Notes: a model not told the origin generated them from the sequence alone. DNA of 64,000 nt from Microbacterium halimionae (GCF_011761265.1 NZ_JAAOZB010000001.1:1-64000); one strand, 5' to 3'. Counted from the stretch's first letter, positions 51,679 through 60,810 are shown. Numbers and translations: made by a program.

Positions 51679-52134
51679 TCAGGCTCCGACGGCGCCGGCC
51701 CACACGATGAAAGCGCCCACGTTCCAGAGCCCCACCACAAGCACAAACGCTGCAAGCGGCACCCAGAACGCCAGACGGCGAACGATCAGCAGCACGATCG
51801 AAAGGGCGAGCGCTATGACAAAAGCGATCCACGGCGCTGTCAAAGACACCCAGACCCCGATATTCATGACATCTCGACTGCACGCTCCCGACCCGCACGC
51901 GTTGAATGCATACGTCAGGAGAACTGCCAACACGGATGCCGTCACACTCGCCGCTGCCAGCAGCACGAGCAGGCTGATCGTCAGCCACAGGTCCCAGCGG
52001 CGCCGGCGTCGCTGTGGGAGTGAGTTCACATCTCGCCGCGGAGTCGGCCCCGCGGCGTACTCCGATACCGGAGGTTCGGTGCTCACCCGATAGGTCTCTG
52101 GGCCCAGCGTGTAGACCCGTTTCTCGCCGCTCAC
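51679..52134 (-). CDS. Small membrane protein (DUF6264-like)
   Basis: A 151-residue protein with a basic cytoplasmic N-terminus (RRRRRWDLW near 42-50) and three helices (about 52-75, 95-118, 122-145); a C-GSGAC pair lies in the first outer loop. It resembles small proteins of unknown role in Microbacteriaceae. TAAGAT lies 7 nt before GTG 52134. It is divergent from the aspartyl-tRNA synthetase gene. Confidence 0.72.
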   Translation of the reverse strand: MSGEKRVYTLGPETYRVSTEPPVSEYAAGPTPRRDVNSLPQRRRRRWDLWLTISLLVLLAAASVTASVLAVLLTYAFNACGSGACSRDVMNIGVWVSLTAPWIAFVIALALSIVLLIVRRLAFWVPLAAFVLVVGLWNVGAFIVWAGAVGA

Positions 52135-52181
52135 GAGGCTTATCTTAGAGCCGAGCGTTCGCCCACGTAGACTGGTCTCCC

Positions 52182-53525
52182 GTGAGCGAACGCGTCCTGA
52201 TTAGTGAACTGCAGTCCCGTGCCGATGGCGCCGTATCGGTGTCGGGATGGGTTGAAACCGTCCGTGACCAAAAGAAGGTGCAGTTCGTCATCCTGCGCGA
52301 TGAGACCGGCGCCGTGCAGTTGGTGAACCCGGCGACTCGTGAGGTTGCTGAAGATGCACCCGCAGAGGCATCGGATGCCTTGGCGCTCACCGAATCAATC
52401 TCAGCTCTATCAACGGGCACATTCTTGAAAGTGCACGGCACACTCAAGCACGACGAGCGCGTGAAGCTTGGCGGCACAGAGATCAAGATCGGCTCGCTCG
52501 ACATCGCGGCCGCAGCAGATCCCGAGACGCCCATTGCGAGCGATTCCGGCATGGATAAGCGCATGGACTGGCGCTTCATCGATCTTCGCCAGCGCCGCAA
52601 CAACCTCATCTTCCGGGTGCAGACGACGCTCGAGCACGCGATGCGCACCTACTGGGTGGACCGCGACTACATCGAGCTCCACACGCCAAAGCTCATGTCG
52701 AGCCCGTCAGAGTCGAACGCCGAGTTGTTCTCGATGGAGTACTTCGGCGACCAGACGGCATACCTCGCTCAAAGCCCCCAGCACTACAAGCAGATGGCGC
52801 AGGCGTCAGGCTTCGGCAAAATCTTCGAGATCGGCGATGTCTTCCGCGCTGACCCGAGCTTCACCAGCCGTCACGCGACTGAATTCACTTCTGTCGACGC
52901 CGAGATCAGCTGGATCGATTCTCACGAAGATGTCGCGGCGATGCAGGAAGAACTGCTCGCAACAGCAATTGCTGCCGTGAAAGAGAAGCACGGCGCGGAG
53001 ATTGCCGAGCTCTTCGGCATCGAGGTTACTGTTCCGTCTCTCCCCTTCCCGCGCATTCCGCTCGCTGAAGCGCACGACATCATCGCGGCCCGCGGGTATC
53101 AAACTCCTCGTACCGATGGCGACCTCGACCCCGAAGGTGAGCGTCAGATCTCAGCTCACGTCGCTGAGACCTTCGGCCACCAGTTCGTGTTCATCACCGA
53201 CTACCACGCCGGAATTCGGCCGTTTTATCACATGCGTGATGAAGAAACCGGGCTCACGAAGAGCTACGACCTGCTTTTCCAGGGCGTGGAGATCACGACC
53301 GGCGCTCAGCGTGAACACCGCATCGATGTGCTCGAAGCGCAAGCAGTCGAAAAGGGCCTCGCTCTGGAAGGTCTCGAGCACTACCTCGACTTCTTCCGCT
53401 ATGGCGTGCCGCCGCACGGCGGCTTCGGCATGGGCCTTGCCCGCGTTCTGATGTTGCTGCTCGGAGAATCCTCAATCCGCGAAGTGACGTTCCTCTTCCG
53501 CGGACCCACACGGCTCGCGCCCTAG
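52182..53525 (+). CDS. aspS: Aspartate-tRNA ligase, archaeal type (likely non-discriminating Asp/Asn)
   Basis: A 447-residue class IIb synthetase. An OB-fold anticodon domain (about 18-115) is followed by the catalytic core with motif 2 FEIGDVFRADPS-SRHATEFTS and motif 3 GFGMGLARVLMLLL; the bacterial GAD insertion is missing, which makes it the archaeal/eukaryotic type rather than the usual bacterial AspRS of about 590 residues. Such enzymes are often non-discriminating, charging tRNA-Asn for GatCAB. TAGACT lies 8 nt before GTG 52182. Confidence 0.92.
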   Translation: MSERVLISELQSRADGAVSVSGWVETVRDQKKVQFVILRDETGAVQLVNPATREVAEDAPAEASDALALTESISALSTGTFLKVHGTLKHDERVKLGGTEIKIGSLDIAAAADPETPIASDSGMDKRMDWRFIDLRQRRNNLIFRVQTTLEHAMRTYWVDRDYIELHTPKLMSSPSESNAELFSMEYFGDQTAYLAQSPQHYKQMAQASGFGKIFEIGDVFRADPSFTSRHATEFTSVDAEISWIDSHEDVAAMQEELLATAIAAVKEKHGAEIAELFGIEVTVPSLPFPRIPLAEAHDIIAARGYQTPRTDGDLDPEGERQISAHVAETFGHQFVFITDYHAGIRPFYHMRDEETGLTKSYDLLFQGVEITTGAQREHRIDVLEAQAVEKGLALEGLEHYLDFFRYGVPPHGGFGMGLARVLMLLLGESSIREVTFLFRGPTRLAP

Positions 53526-53533
53526 CGACCACG

Positions 53534-53577
53534 ACGTTGTGCTCAGCGGGGTAACACACCTTTGCTGAGCACAACGT
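53534..53577. repeat. Perfect palindrome after aspS
   Basis: ACGTTGTGCTCAGC and GCTGAGCACAACGT (14 nt each, complementary) flank a 16-nt centre in which GGT pairs with ACC. It lies 9-52 nt after the aspS stop and could be its terminator, although no U run follows. It differs from the GACTTGCC palindromes. Confidence 0.75.
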
Positions 53578-53637
53578 GACTTGCAAGGCACGCCGAGGCC
53601 CTGCGTACGCTGGGTCTTCCGAACCGAAGGAGATCCC

Positions 53638-54846
53638 ATGTGGCAAGACTGGTTGGAGATCGGCATCGCCGTCGCCATCGCTATTGTCGGCGCGCTGCTT
53701 CTCGCTTGGATCGTAACGTGGGTTTTCCGTCTCATGGCCCGCCGGGGGTCGTGGCCGACAGTCCTCGTGCAGCGGGGGCGCCGACCGTTCCGAGTGATGA
53801 TCCTGGTGATTTCGCTCTGGATCGCTATCAATATTTCGCTCCCGCCGGATACCGAGTGGCGTGACGGCATCAATCAAGCTTTCACAATCGCGATCATCGG
53901 AGCCAGCGCGTGGCTCGTGGGTGCCCTGGTCTATTTCGCGACCGACCTAGCGCTGGGTGCATATCGCATCGATGTGCCTGACAACCGGGTGGCGCGACGC
54001 ATCCGCACCCAGATGCTCATTCTGCGGCGCCTTGCTGTGGCCCTCCTCGTCGTCATCGCCATCGGAGCAGCGCTTCTCACCTTCCCTTCGGTGCGGACGG
54101 TTGGCGCGAGCTTGCTGGCATCCGCCGGCATTGCTTCTGTTGTTGCCGGTCTCGCCGCGCAGTCGGTCCTGGCAAACTTGTTCGCGGGCATCCAACTCGT
54201 CTTCAGCGAAGCAATTCGCGTCGACGATGTACTCGTCGTCGAAGGCGAATGGGGCCGAGTAGGCGAGATCACCCTGAGCTACGTTGTGCTCAACATATGG
54301 GATGATCGTCGGCTCGTCTTGCCGTGCACCTACTTCACAACGACACCTTTCGAAAACTGGACTCGCAAAGGCTCTGAGCTGTTGGGCGCGATCGAGCTCG
54401 ACCTGGACTGGCGCGTGTCTCCGACGCGTATGCGAACTCACCTTCAGCATGTGCTCGCCGGCACCGATCTATGGGATGGTCGCGCTTCGGTTCTGCAGGT
54501 CACCGACGCGACCGGCGGAATGGTGCGTGTGCGCATCCTCGTGACCGCAAAGGATTCGCCGACGCTCTTCGACCTTCGCTGCATCGTCCGCGAGTCAATG
54601 GTCTCGTGGGTACAGCAGAACACTCCCAACGCGCTGCCGACACAGCGACTTCTTATCACCGACCCGAACGCGGTCCGCGACGCGGTAGAAGATCCCACGC
54701 CGACAAGCGACGGACTCTTTACCGGCAGCTCAGAGGCGGAAGAGCGTGCCAACGAGTTCACTCAGGCAGTGCCGATCATCCGCCCCGGAGACGAGGATGA
54801 AGCGGATTCCGCCATGGCGACGGATGAAACTTTGAAGAGCTCTTAG
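53638..54846 (+). CDS. MscS-family mechanosensitive ion channel
   Basis: About 402 residues. Four helices (about 5-27, 45-65, 75-95, 120-145), then the MscS pore helix and beta domain: GASLLASAGIASVVAGLAAQSVLANLFAG in outline and RVDDVLVVEGEWGRVGEI. The Ala/Gly-rich pore helix TM3 is intact. It opens under osmotic down-shock. ATG 53638 has GAAGGAG 4-5 nt upstream. The 3' end overlaps the convergent Dabb gene by 4 nt. Confidence 0.93.
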   Translation: MWQDWLEIGIAVAIAIVGALLLAWIVTWVFRLMARRGSWPTVLVQRGRRPFRVMILVISLWIAINISLPPDTEWRDGINQAFTIAIIGASAWLVGALVYFATDLALGAYRIDVPDNRVARRIRTQMLILRRLAVALLVVIAIGAALLTFPSVRTVGASLLASAGIASVVAGLAAQSVLANLFAGIQLVFSEAIRVDDVLVVEGEWGRVGEITLSYVVLNIWDDRRLVLPCTYFTTTPFENWTRKGSELLGAIELDLDWRVSPTRMRTHLQHVLAGTDLWDGRASVLQVTDATGGMVRVRILVTAKDSPTLFDLRCIVRESMVSWVQQNTPNALPTQRLLITDPNAVRDAVEDPTPTSDGLFTGSSEAEERANEFTQAVPIIRPGDEDEADSAMATDETLKSS

Positions 54847-55154
54847 CGCGCCAGCGCCGACAGGTCGATGTCGACGGCCACCCGGTCCGAAACGACACTT
54901 CGCACGAGCGGCAGCACTGCCTGATGAGCGGGATGGTTTTGGTAGGCGTCTAGTGCCGCAAGGTCAGCGACATCCACGATGAGAGCAAGATCCCAGTTTC
55001 CTTCGACAACTCCGGCGCCCACGGTGATGTGTTGGATTTCGGGAACTAGACCCTTCAACGCTGTCAACGCTGAAATAACGCTCTCGGAATGTTCGCTACG
55101 GGTCGCTTCGTCTGAGGCGGCAAGCTTCCACGCGACAATGTGTCGGATAGTCAT
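54843..55154 (-). CDS. Dabb-family (stress-responsive A/B barrel) protein
   Basis: About 103 residues. A ferredoxin-like alpha/beta barrel of the Dabb family with IRHIVAWKL at the N-terminus, a helix with ALTALKGLVPEIQHITVGAGV, and DLALIVDVADLAALDAYQNHPAHQAV. Its function is unknown. ATG 55154 follows the upstream TGA by 2 nt (TGACAATG), so it is coupled to the glutaredoxin-like gene. Confidence 0.88.
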   Translation of the reverse strand: MTIRHIVAWKLAASDEATRSEHSESVISALTALKGLVPEIQHITVGAGVVEGNWDLALIVDVADLAALDAYQNHPAHQAVLPLVRSVVSDRVAVDIDLSALAR

Positions 55155-55156
55155 TG

Positions 55157-55432
55157 TCAAGCGTCTACTTTCTTTGCCGCATCGAGGAGAGCGTCGCGCA
55201 GGCGTTCTGGCGCAACGCGCCACTGGGCGTGAAGACGCCCGTCGATGAGGATCACCGGAATCTTTTCCCACCAGGCCTCATAGAGCGCCGGGTCGGCGTC
55301 AATCGACGCTTCGACCACATCGATGCGATCCGCTGCCGCTTCTGGAAGCTCGGCGATCACATGATCGATGACTCCCGCGGCAACATCACACAGGTGACAG
55401 CCGTCTTTGCCGATGAGGGTGATCGTGGTCAC
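55157..55432 (-). CDS. Glutaredoxin-like protein (DUF836 type)
   Basis: A 91-residue thioredoxin-fold protein with CHLC at 12-15 and a cis-proline in KIPVILIDG. It could act as a thiol-disulfide carrier. TAGAAT lies 6 nt before GTG 55432 (leaderless type). It is co-transcribed with the Dabb gene. Confidence 0.92.
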   Translation of the reverse strand: MTTITLIGKDGCHLCDVAAGVIDHVIAELPEAAADRIDVVEASIDADPALYEAWWEKIPVILIDGRLHAQWRVAPERLRDALLDAAKKVDA

Positions 55433-55476
55433 AGAGTAATTCTAGAGCGCCCACGAGTGCCGGGGCGCCGGGCCGA

Positions 55477-55770
55477 TCAACTCTCCAGCGGGAATCCCGC
55501 AGCGACCCAGTCGCTCGTGCCACCGTCAATGTTGGTGACATCGTAGCCGCGCGCTTCGAGAGCCTCCACAACCCGACCAGAGCGGCCGCCGACCTGGCAA
55601 ATGACATCGAAAGAGCCGTCCGGCAACTCATCGAGCCGCGTACCCAAGCTCGACATCGGAACGTTGACCGCACCGGGCACATGCCCGGAAGCAAACTCGT
55701 CAGCTTCGCGTACATCGATCAACGGCACTCCATCACGCTGCTGGAGCTGCTGAACTGAAATCGACTTCAT
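55477..55770 (-). CDS. Rhodanese-like domain protein
   Basis: About 97 residues, single rhodanese domain. LIDVREADEFASGHVPGAVNVP near 18-39 in outline is the CH2A motif, and VICQVGGRSGRV holds the active-site cysteine. ATG 55770 has AGGAAG 8-10 nt upstream. Sulfurtransferase or phosphatase activity is possible. Confidence 0.93.
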   Translation of the reverse strand: MKSISVQQLQQRDGVPLIDVREADEFASGHVPGAVNVPMSSLGTRLDELPDGSFDVICQVGGRSGRVVEALEARGYDVTNIDGGTSDWVAAGFPLES

Positions 55771-55805
55771 GGGATGTCTTCCTCTTCGCTCAGTGGCAAA
55801 CACAA

Positions 55806-55831
55806 AGCGCCCATCCGAGTGGATAGGCGCT
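55806..55831 (-). terminator. Terminator after the bS22 gene
   Basis: AGCGCCCATCC pairs with GGATAGGCGCT (one mismatch) around GAGT. On the minus strand it is followed by TTGTGTTTG. It lies about 15 nt past the bS22 stop. Confidence 0.7.
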
Positions 55832-55845
55832 GAGTGTCAATGCCG

Positions 55846-55944
55846 CTACTTTTTGTTGCGGCGCTGGTGGCGAGTCTTACGAAGCAACTTACGGTGCTTC
55901 TTCTTCGCCATGCGCTTACGGCGCTTTTTAATGACTGAACCCAC
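55846..55944 (-). CDS. bS22-type (AURKAIP1/COX24 domain) 32-residue ribosomal peptide
   Basis: A 32-residue, extremely basic peptide starting MGSVIKKRRKRMAKKKHRK and ending RNKK. This is the conserved actinobacterial AURKAIP1/COX24 (bS22) protein, which sits at the intersubunit bridge of mycobacterial ribosomes. It is too short for usual gene finding. GTG 55944 has GAGG 5-6 nt upstream, and a terminator follows it. Confidence 0.9.
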   Translation of the reverse strand: MGSVIKKRRKRMAKKKHRKLLRKTRHQRRNKK

Positions 55945-56027
55945 GGAAACCTCACTATGTCTGGGGCTGGACGCGCACATACCCGCGCCCGGGAACGGGC
56001 GTTTGTGAAAAAATGCCTCGTATCAGT

Positions 56028-56219
56028 CTAGCCGACGTCAGCGGCTGATCGCTGCACGGCCTCTGATACTGCCGTTTCGGGTACACGATAGCTTCGCCCG
56101 AAGCGGACTGCAGGCAACTCCCCCGCGTGCACGAGACGGTACACGGTCATCTTTGACACCCGCATGATGTCAGCAACTTCGGCGACCGTGAGGAAACGAA
56201 CGTCAGGTAGATCGGGCAT
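56028..56219 (-). CDS. BldC-like helix-turn-helix DNA-binding protein
   Basis: About 63 residues, a MerR/excisionase-type winged helix: FLTVAEVADIMRVSKMTVYRLVHAGELPAVRFGRSYRVPE in outline. The length and sequence are those of BldC of streptomycetes rather than a phage excisionase; no integrase is nearby. ATG 56219 has GGGGGA 5 nt upstream. Confidence 0.9.
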   Translation of the reverse strand: MPDLPDVRFLTVAEVADIMRVSKMTVYRLVHAGELPAVRFGRSYRVPETAVSEAVQRSAADVG

Positions 56220-56312
56220 CCTGTCCCCCTTGCTCACCGGAGAATGCTGAGCACACTCTATGGGCTGGGTGTGACTGGTGTAAACCTCTGTGACGCGTGA
56301 GGTAGAGGACCG

Positions 56313-56717
56313 TTACCGCTTTGGAAGCTTCTTAATTGCGGACTCGAAGGCATGACGGGCGGATGCCGCGGCACGGCCGACAACGTCAGCCGCGTACGCG
56401 GCAGTATCAGGAAGAGGTGCGTTCTCTGCCGCTTCGGCATCGTCATCGATGAGGAATGGGACGAGCCAGTCATCGATAGCGTCAAGAGGCGCGGCAGACA
56501 GACTGTAGTAGCGGTGTTGGCCATCTTCACGCACTGAGACAAGATCCGCTTCTCGCAGCACCTTCAAGTGCTTTGAGACCGTGGGCTGGCTTACGCCCAG
56601 GTCACTCACAATATGTGACACGCTCGTGCCGTGATCTCCTACGGCTGCGCGGTCAAGAAGCAAGCGCAGAATATCGCGTCGGGTGCCGTCTGCGATCACA
56701 TCGAAGATATCCGCCAT
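56313..56717 (-). CDS. ArsR-family winged-helix regulator
   Basis: About 134 residues. The HTH region IFDVIADGTRRDILRLLLD...VSHIVSDLGVSQPTVSKHLKVLREADLV is the ArsR type and the wing is VREDGQHRYYSL. No metal-site ELCVCDL motif is present, so it does not look like a classic arsenic sensor. TAGCCT lies 6 nt before ATG 56717. The C-terminal extension (about 100-134) is Ala-rich. Confidence 0.92.
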   Translation of the reverse strand: MADIFDVIADGTRRDILRLLLDRAAVGDHGTSVSHIVSDLGVSQPTVSKHLKVLREADLVSVREDGQHRYYSLSAAPLDAIDDWLVPFLIDDDAEAAENAPLPDTAAYAADVVGRAAASARHAFESAIKKLPKR

Positions 56718-56787
56718 GACCATAGGCTAGCCGTGGACAGGCGTAAGTACCACGAACCGGGTATCGAACAGCGAAGGGAGATCTCGC

Positions 56788-58227
56788 ATGGCGCGTAATC
56801 AGCCCCCCGCGCGCGCATCGGGGTGGCGTCTGCAATTTCGACGAGTCGGTCATTTCGCTCGCGGGTTCGCAACGTCGTCGCCGGCACGATTCGCGATCCT
56901 CGTCTTCGTCTCTCTCATACTCATCTTCACTTTTCTCCTATCGCTTCCGGCTGCATCGGCCAATGGTCGCGGCACACACATGGCTGACGCGCTCTTCACA
57001 GCGGTATCGACGATTTGTGTCACTGGTCTCACGACGGTCGACATGGCGACACAGTGGTCGCCTTTTGGTCGAACGATTATTTTCCTCGGCGTAAACATCG
57101 GCGGCATGGGGGTCCTCACCCTTGCCTCGATCTTGGGCCTTGTCATTTCAAAGCGCCTGGGTTTGCGAGCAAAACTTATTGCTGCCGGCGATAGCAATCC
57201 GCTGCGAGCACACGGCGGGCCGATCAATGAGGGTCAGACCGTACGTCTGGGTGAGGTCGGCCAGCTGCTTCGCACAGTGGCGCTCTCGACGCTCGTCATT
57301 GAAGCCGTCGTTGCTCTCATGCTCTATCCCGCCCTGATCATGGCGGGTATTCACCCACTCTCAGCTCTCTGGGAAGCGCCGTGGTACGCCGCGATGTCGT
57401 TCACCAACACCGGATTCACTCCTAACCCGGGCGGACTCACGCCGTTTGCGGATGACTACTTTCTGCTCACAGTTCTGATGTTCAGCGTCTTTCTCGGTAG
57501 CGTCGGCTTTCCGGTTCTCTACACGCTCTCGCGTCACTACTGGCACGTCTCGCGGTGGTCGCTCCACGCTAAGCTCACACTCATCACCACGTCGATTCTT
57601 TTTGTCGCTGGCGCACTCGCCTTTCTTGCTCTCGAATTCAACAATCCGAGAACCTTCGGCGGAATGGATGCCGTAGATACGACCTTTCAGGCGTTCTTCC
57701 TCTCGGCGATGACCCGCTCTGGTGGTTTCTCCGTCGTCGACATCGGAGAACTCCACGGATCATCGCTCGTGGTCGGCTCCATGTTGATGTTCGTCGGTGG
57801 CGGGTCAGCCTCGACCGCAGGCGGTATCAAAGTCACGACCCTCGCGATCCTCGCCCTCGCGGTCTTCTCAGAGGCAAAAGGACGTCAGTCTGTCGAGGCA
57901 TTCGGCCGCCGCATCCCGAGCGACGTGCAGCGTGTCGCGCTCTCCGTCGTCGCATGGGGAGCAACGATCGTTGCGCTTGCGACGATCACCATCGCTCAGA
58001 TCACAATGGCGCCGATCGCCGAAGTGCTCTTCGACGTGATCTCAGCGTTCGGCACCGTGGGCCTGTCAACCGGGCTGACAGAAACTCTGCCGGATCCGGC
58101 GATTTACGTCATGGCACTGACAATCTTCATGGGACGCATTGGTACAGTGACACTCGCCGCAGCAGTTGCGGCATCCTCGCGTTCGCAGTTGTACTCCTTG
58201 CCGGTGGAAAGGCCAATCGTTGGTTGA
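56788..58227 (+). CDS. trkH: TrkH-type potassium uptake channel subunit
   Basis: A 479-residue TrkH/KtrB membrane subunit. Four selectivity-filter repeats are visible: STICVTGLT, SFTNTGFTP, AMTRSGGFS and AFGTVGLSTGLT, each with the glycine that lines the pore. About eight to ten helices. It forms a K+ channel opened by the TrkA-type RCK protein encoded next. ATG 56788 has GAAGGGAG about 8 nt upstream. Confidence 0.95.
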   Translation: MARNQPPARASGWRLQFRRVGHFARGFATSSPARFAILVFVSLILIFTFLLSLPAASANGRGTHMADALFTAVSTICVTGLTTVDMATQWSPFGRTIIFLGVNIGGMGVLTLASILGLVISKRLGLRAKLIAAGDSNPLRAHGGPINEGQTVRLGEVGQLLRTVALSTLVIEAVVALMLYPALIMAGIHPLSALWEAPWYAAMSFTNTGFTPNPGGLTPFADDYFLLTVLMFSVFLGSVGFPVLYTLSRHYWHVSRWSLHAKLTLITTSILFVAGALAFLALEFNNPRTFGGMDAVDTTFQAFFLSAMTRSGGFSVVDIGELHGSSLVVGSMLMFVGGGSASTAGGIKVTTLAILALAVFSEAKGRQSVEAFGRRIPSDVQRVALSVVAWGATIVALATITIAQITMAPIAEVLFDVISAFGTVGLSTGLTETLPDPAIYVMALTIFMGRIGTVTLAAAVAASSRSQLYSLPVERPIVG

Positions 58228-58891
58228 ACAGATCCGCAGCGATGCGCCCGTTCTTGTCGTAGGACTCGGTCGATTTGGTGCTGCGTGCGCCGGCGAACTC
58301 GATCGTCTCGACCGCGATGTGCTTGCCATCGATGGCAGCCTTGACCTCGTCCAGAAGTGGTCCGAGCGCGTCACTCACACGGTTCAAGCAGATGCCCGCA
58401 ACATCGAGGCGCTGAAACAGATCGGTGCGCAAGACTTTCAGGTCGCTGTCGTGGCCGTCGGCTCATCGATCGAGGCATCCGTTCTCATCACAGCGAATCT
58501 CGTCGATCTCAAAGTTCCCCAGATTTGGGCCAAGGCAGTATCGCAATCGCACGGAAAGATCCTTGCGCGCGTCGGCGCCAACCATGTGATCTATCCCGAG
58601 CGTGAAGCCGGCGAGCGCGTCGCCCACCTCGTGAGCGGCCGAATGCTCGACTTCATTCGGTTTGACGATGATTTTGTACTCGCAAAGATGTACCCACCAA
58701 AGTTCATTCGCGGTGTAGGCCTCAACGAGTCCGGCGTGCGCACCAAGTACCACGTGACCGTCGTCGGTGTGAAGAGCCCAGGCCGACCCTTCCGCTATGC
58801 CGAAGCCGACACTGTCGTCACCAACCATGACTTGATCATCGTGTCGGGAACGAACAGCGACATCGAGCGGTTCTCGTCGCTCGACCGCTAG
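58220..58891 (+). CDS. trkA: TrkA-type RCK regulator of potassium uptake
   Basis: About 223 residues. RCK-N domain with VVGLGRFGAACAGEL (NAD/nucleotide-binding GxGxxG) and conserved AxSHGKIL region, followed by a TrkA-C domain. It gates TrkH. TTG 58220 is the start I prefer because GGAAAGG lies 7 nt upstream; it overlaps the trkH stop by 8 nt, so the two are coupled. Confidence 0.92.
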   Translation: MVEQIRSDAPVLVVGLGRFGAACAGELDRLDRDVLAIDGSLDLVQKWSERVTHTVQADARNIEALKQIGAQDFQVAVVAVGSSIEASVLITANLVDLKVPQIWAKAVSQSHGKILARVGANHVIYPEREAGERVAHLVSGRMLDFIRFDDDFVLAKMYPPKFIRGVGLNESGVRTKYHVTVVGVKSPGRPFRYAEADTVVTNHDLIIVSGTNSDIERFSSLDR

Positions 58892-58901
58892 ACGCCGGGC
58901 A

Positions 58902-59747
58902 TTAACCGGCCGCGAGTTCTTTCGCTCGCGCAAGCGCCGCGTCGGTTGCCGCGCTGAAGGTCGCTGCGAGTTCAGCCTGCTGCAGCACGGCTACTGCACG
59001 CTCGGTCGTGCCCTTCGGGCTTGTGACCCTCCGGCGCAGTTCCGAAGGCTCGTCGCTGGACGCATCGAGAAGCGCTGTCGCACCCGAAAAAGTTCCTTCG
59101 ACCATCAGGCGGGCCTGCTCTTCGGAGAAGCCTTTGCCCACAGCGGCTTTTGTCAGTTCTTCGATGAGCAAAAAGACGTATGCCGGCCCCGACCCGGAGA
59201 TCGTCGAAAGAGCATCGATCTGCGATTCGGGGACTTCGATCACGGAGCCGACGGTGTCGAACAACGCGTGAACGAGAGCAGTGTCAGTTGCCGTAGCTTT
59301 TGTGCCGGCAGCAAGGCCCGTAACACCCTTACCCACGAGAGCGGGCGTGTTCGGCATCGAACGGAGCACAGCAATGTCAGCGCCAAGAATCTTCTCGAAC
59401 GTTGCGATCGTGACGCCAGCGGCGAGGCTCACGACAATCGTCCCCGGGCGAAGCGATGAGGCAATTTCACGCAGGAGATCAGGCACCATCGCGGGCTTCA
59501 CACCGATGAGCACGATGTCGGCCCCAACCGCGGCGCTCTGGTTTCCGTCCGGCCTGTGCTCGAGGGCAATGCTCGTCACCCCGGGTAAAGCGTCGAGTTC
59601 GTGTGCCTTCGCGGCAGAGCGATTTGTCACAGTGATGCCGCCGACAGCGAGACCGGATGCCGCAACTCCCCGCAATACCGCACCACCCATCGAGCCAGCA
59701 CCGAGGATTGCAATGGGCGGCAGCGAGCGAGAAGCATCCGAATTCAT
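58902..59747 (-). CDS. proC: Pyrroline-5-carboxylate reductase
   Basis: A 281-residue NAD(P)-binding protein. ILGAGSMGGAVLRG (14-27) is the dinucleotide motif; RSMPNTPALVGKGVTGLAAG and the C-terminal ISGSGPAYVFLLIEEL and VTSPKGTTERAV complete the P5CR set. It makes proline, the last step from glutamate. TAGGAT lies 6 nt before ATG 59747. Confidence 0.95.
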   Translation of the reverse strand: MNSDASRSLPPIAILGAGSMGGAVLRGVAASGLAVGGITVTNRSAAKAHELDALPGVTSIALEHRPDGNQSAAVGADIVLIGVKPAMVPDLLREIASSLRPGTIVVSLAAGVTIATFEKILGADIAVLRSMPNTPALVGKGVTGLAAGTKATATDTALVHALFDTVGSVIEVPESQIDALSTISGSGPAYVFLLIEELTKAAVGKGFSEEQARLMVEGTFSGATALLDASSDEPSELRRRVTSPKGTTERAVAVLQQAELAATFSAATDAALARAKELAAG

Positions 59748-59835
59748 GCAGCAATCCTATGGGCGAGCTCTCACATCACTGCAGTTCTAGCGAGGCGCGT
59801 GGCCGCACACGTCGCCACGTCAATAGACTCACGGT

Positions 59836-60798
59836 ATGAGTGCTTCCGGCGGCGGTAAGGCGATCATCGCGGCGTTTCTTGCGAACATGGGCATCGCGAT
59901 TGCCAAGTTCGCGGCATGGCTTGTTTCAGGTTCGGCGTCGATGCTCGCTGAAGGCATCCACTCCCTCGCCGACTCCGGCAACCAGCTGCTTCTGCTGTTC
60001 GGTGGACGACAGGCCAGAAAAGCCGCCGACGAAGAACACCCGTTCGGCTACGGGCGCGAGCGGTATGTCTACGCCTTCGTAGTTTCGATCATTCTTTTCT
60101 CCGTAGGTGGACTTTTTTCCATCTACGAGGGAATCGAAAAGCTGACGAATCCGCACGAACTCGAGAACGCGTGGGTTCCGCTCGTCGTGCTCGTGATCGC
60201 GATCGCGCTCGAATCTTTCTCGCTCCGCACCGCCGTTAAAGAGTCGAATCTCGTGCGCACCAAGGGCCAGTCGTGGGTGTCATTCGTGCGGCACGCGAAG
60301 GCTCCCGAACTCCCCGTTGTGCTTCTCGAAGATGTTGCAGCTCTCACCGGACTCGTTTTCGCCATGCTCGGAATCAGCCTGACCGTCATCACCGGCAACT
60401 CAACGTTCGATGCTGTCGGAACTCTCATGATCGGCACGCTGTTGATCCTCGTGGCGATCGTGCTCGGCGTCGAGACGAAAAGTCTGCTCGTCGGTGAAGG
60501 AGCCACCGCCGCCGACCGCGAACTGATTGTCGCCGCGATCAACTCGAGCCCCGAAATCAAGAAGCTCATCCATTTGAAGACGCTCTACCTCGGCCCCGAC
60601 GAATTGATGGTTGCAGCAAAGGTTGGCTTCGCCTCCGACAAGACGCTCGGAATCGTCGCGTCAGACATCAACGCGGTCGAAGCTCGCATCCGCGAGGCTG
60701 TGCCGATAGCGCGAGTCATCTACGTCGAGCCCGACGTCTATCGAAACAACAAAGCGAACCCGCCCACCGAGGCGATCGTCATCCGTTCTGCCGACTAA
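59836..60798 (+). CDS. Cation diffusion facilitator family transporter
   Basis: A 320-residue CDF protein with six helices. The metal sites are in HSLADSGNQLLL and EEHPFGYGRERYVYAF. A cytoplasmic C-terminal domain (from about 210) follows. It probably exports Zn2+, Mn2+ or Fe2+; the substrate is not readable. TAGACT at 59824-59829 is followed by 6 nt and ATG 59836. Confidence 0.93.
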   Translation: MSASGGGKAIIAAFLANMGIAIAKFAAWLVSGSASMLAEGIHSLADSGNQLLLLFGGRQARKAADEEHPFGYGRERYVYAFVVSIILFSVGGLFSIYEGIEKLTNPHELENAWVPLVVLVIAIALESFSLRTAVKESNLVRTKGQSWVSFVRHAKAPELPVVLLEDVAALTGLVFAMLGISLTVITGNSTFDAVGTLMIGTLLILVAIVLGVETKSLLVGEGATAADRELIVAAINSSPEIKKLIHLKTLYLGPDELMVAAKVGFASDKTLGIVASDINAVEARIREAVPIARVIYVEPDVYRNNKANPPTEAIVIRSAD

Positions 60799-60810
60799 TC
60801 GGAGCACCCC

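Noticed and set aside
56028..56219. Phage excisionase
   Set aside because: The 63-residue protein looks like one, but there is no integrase, no att repeat and the sequence matches BldC better.
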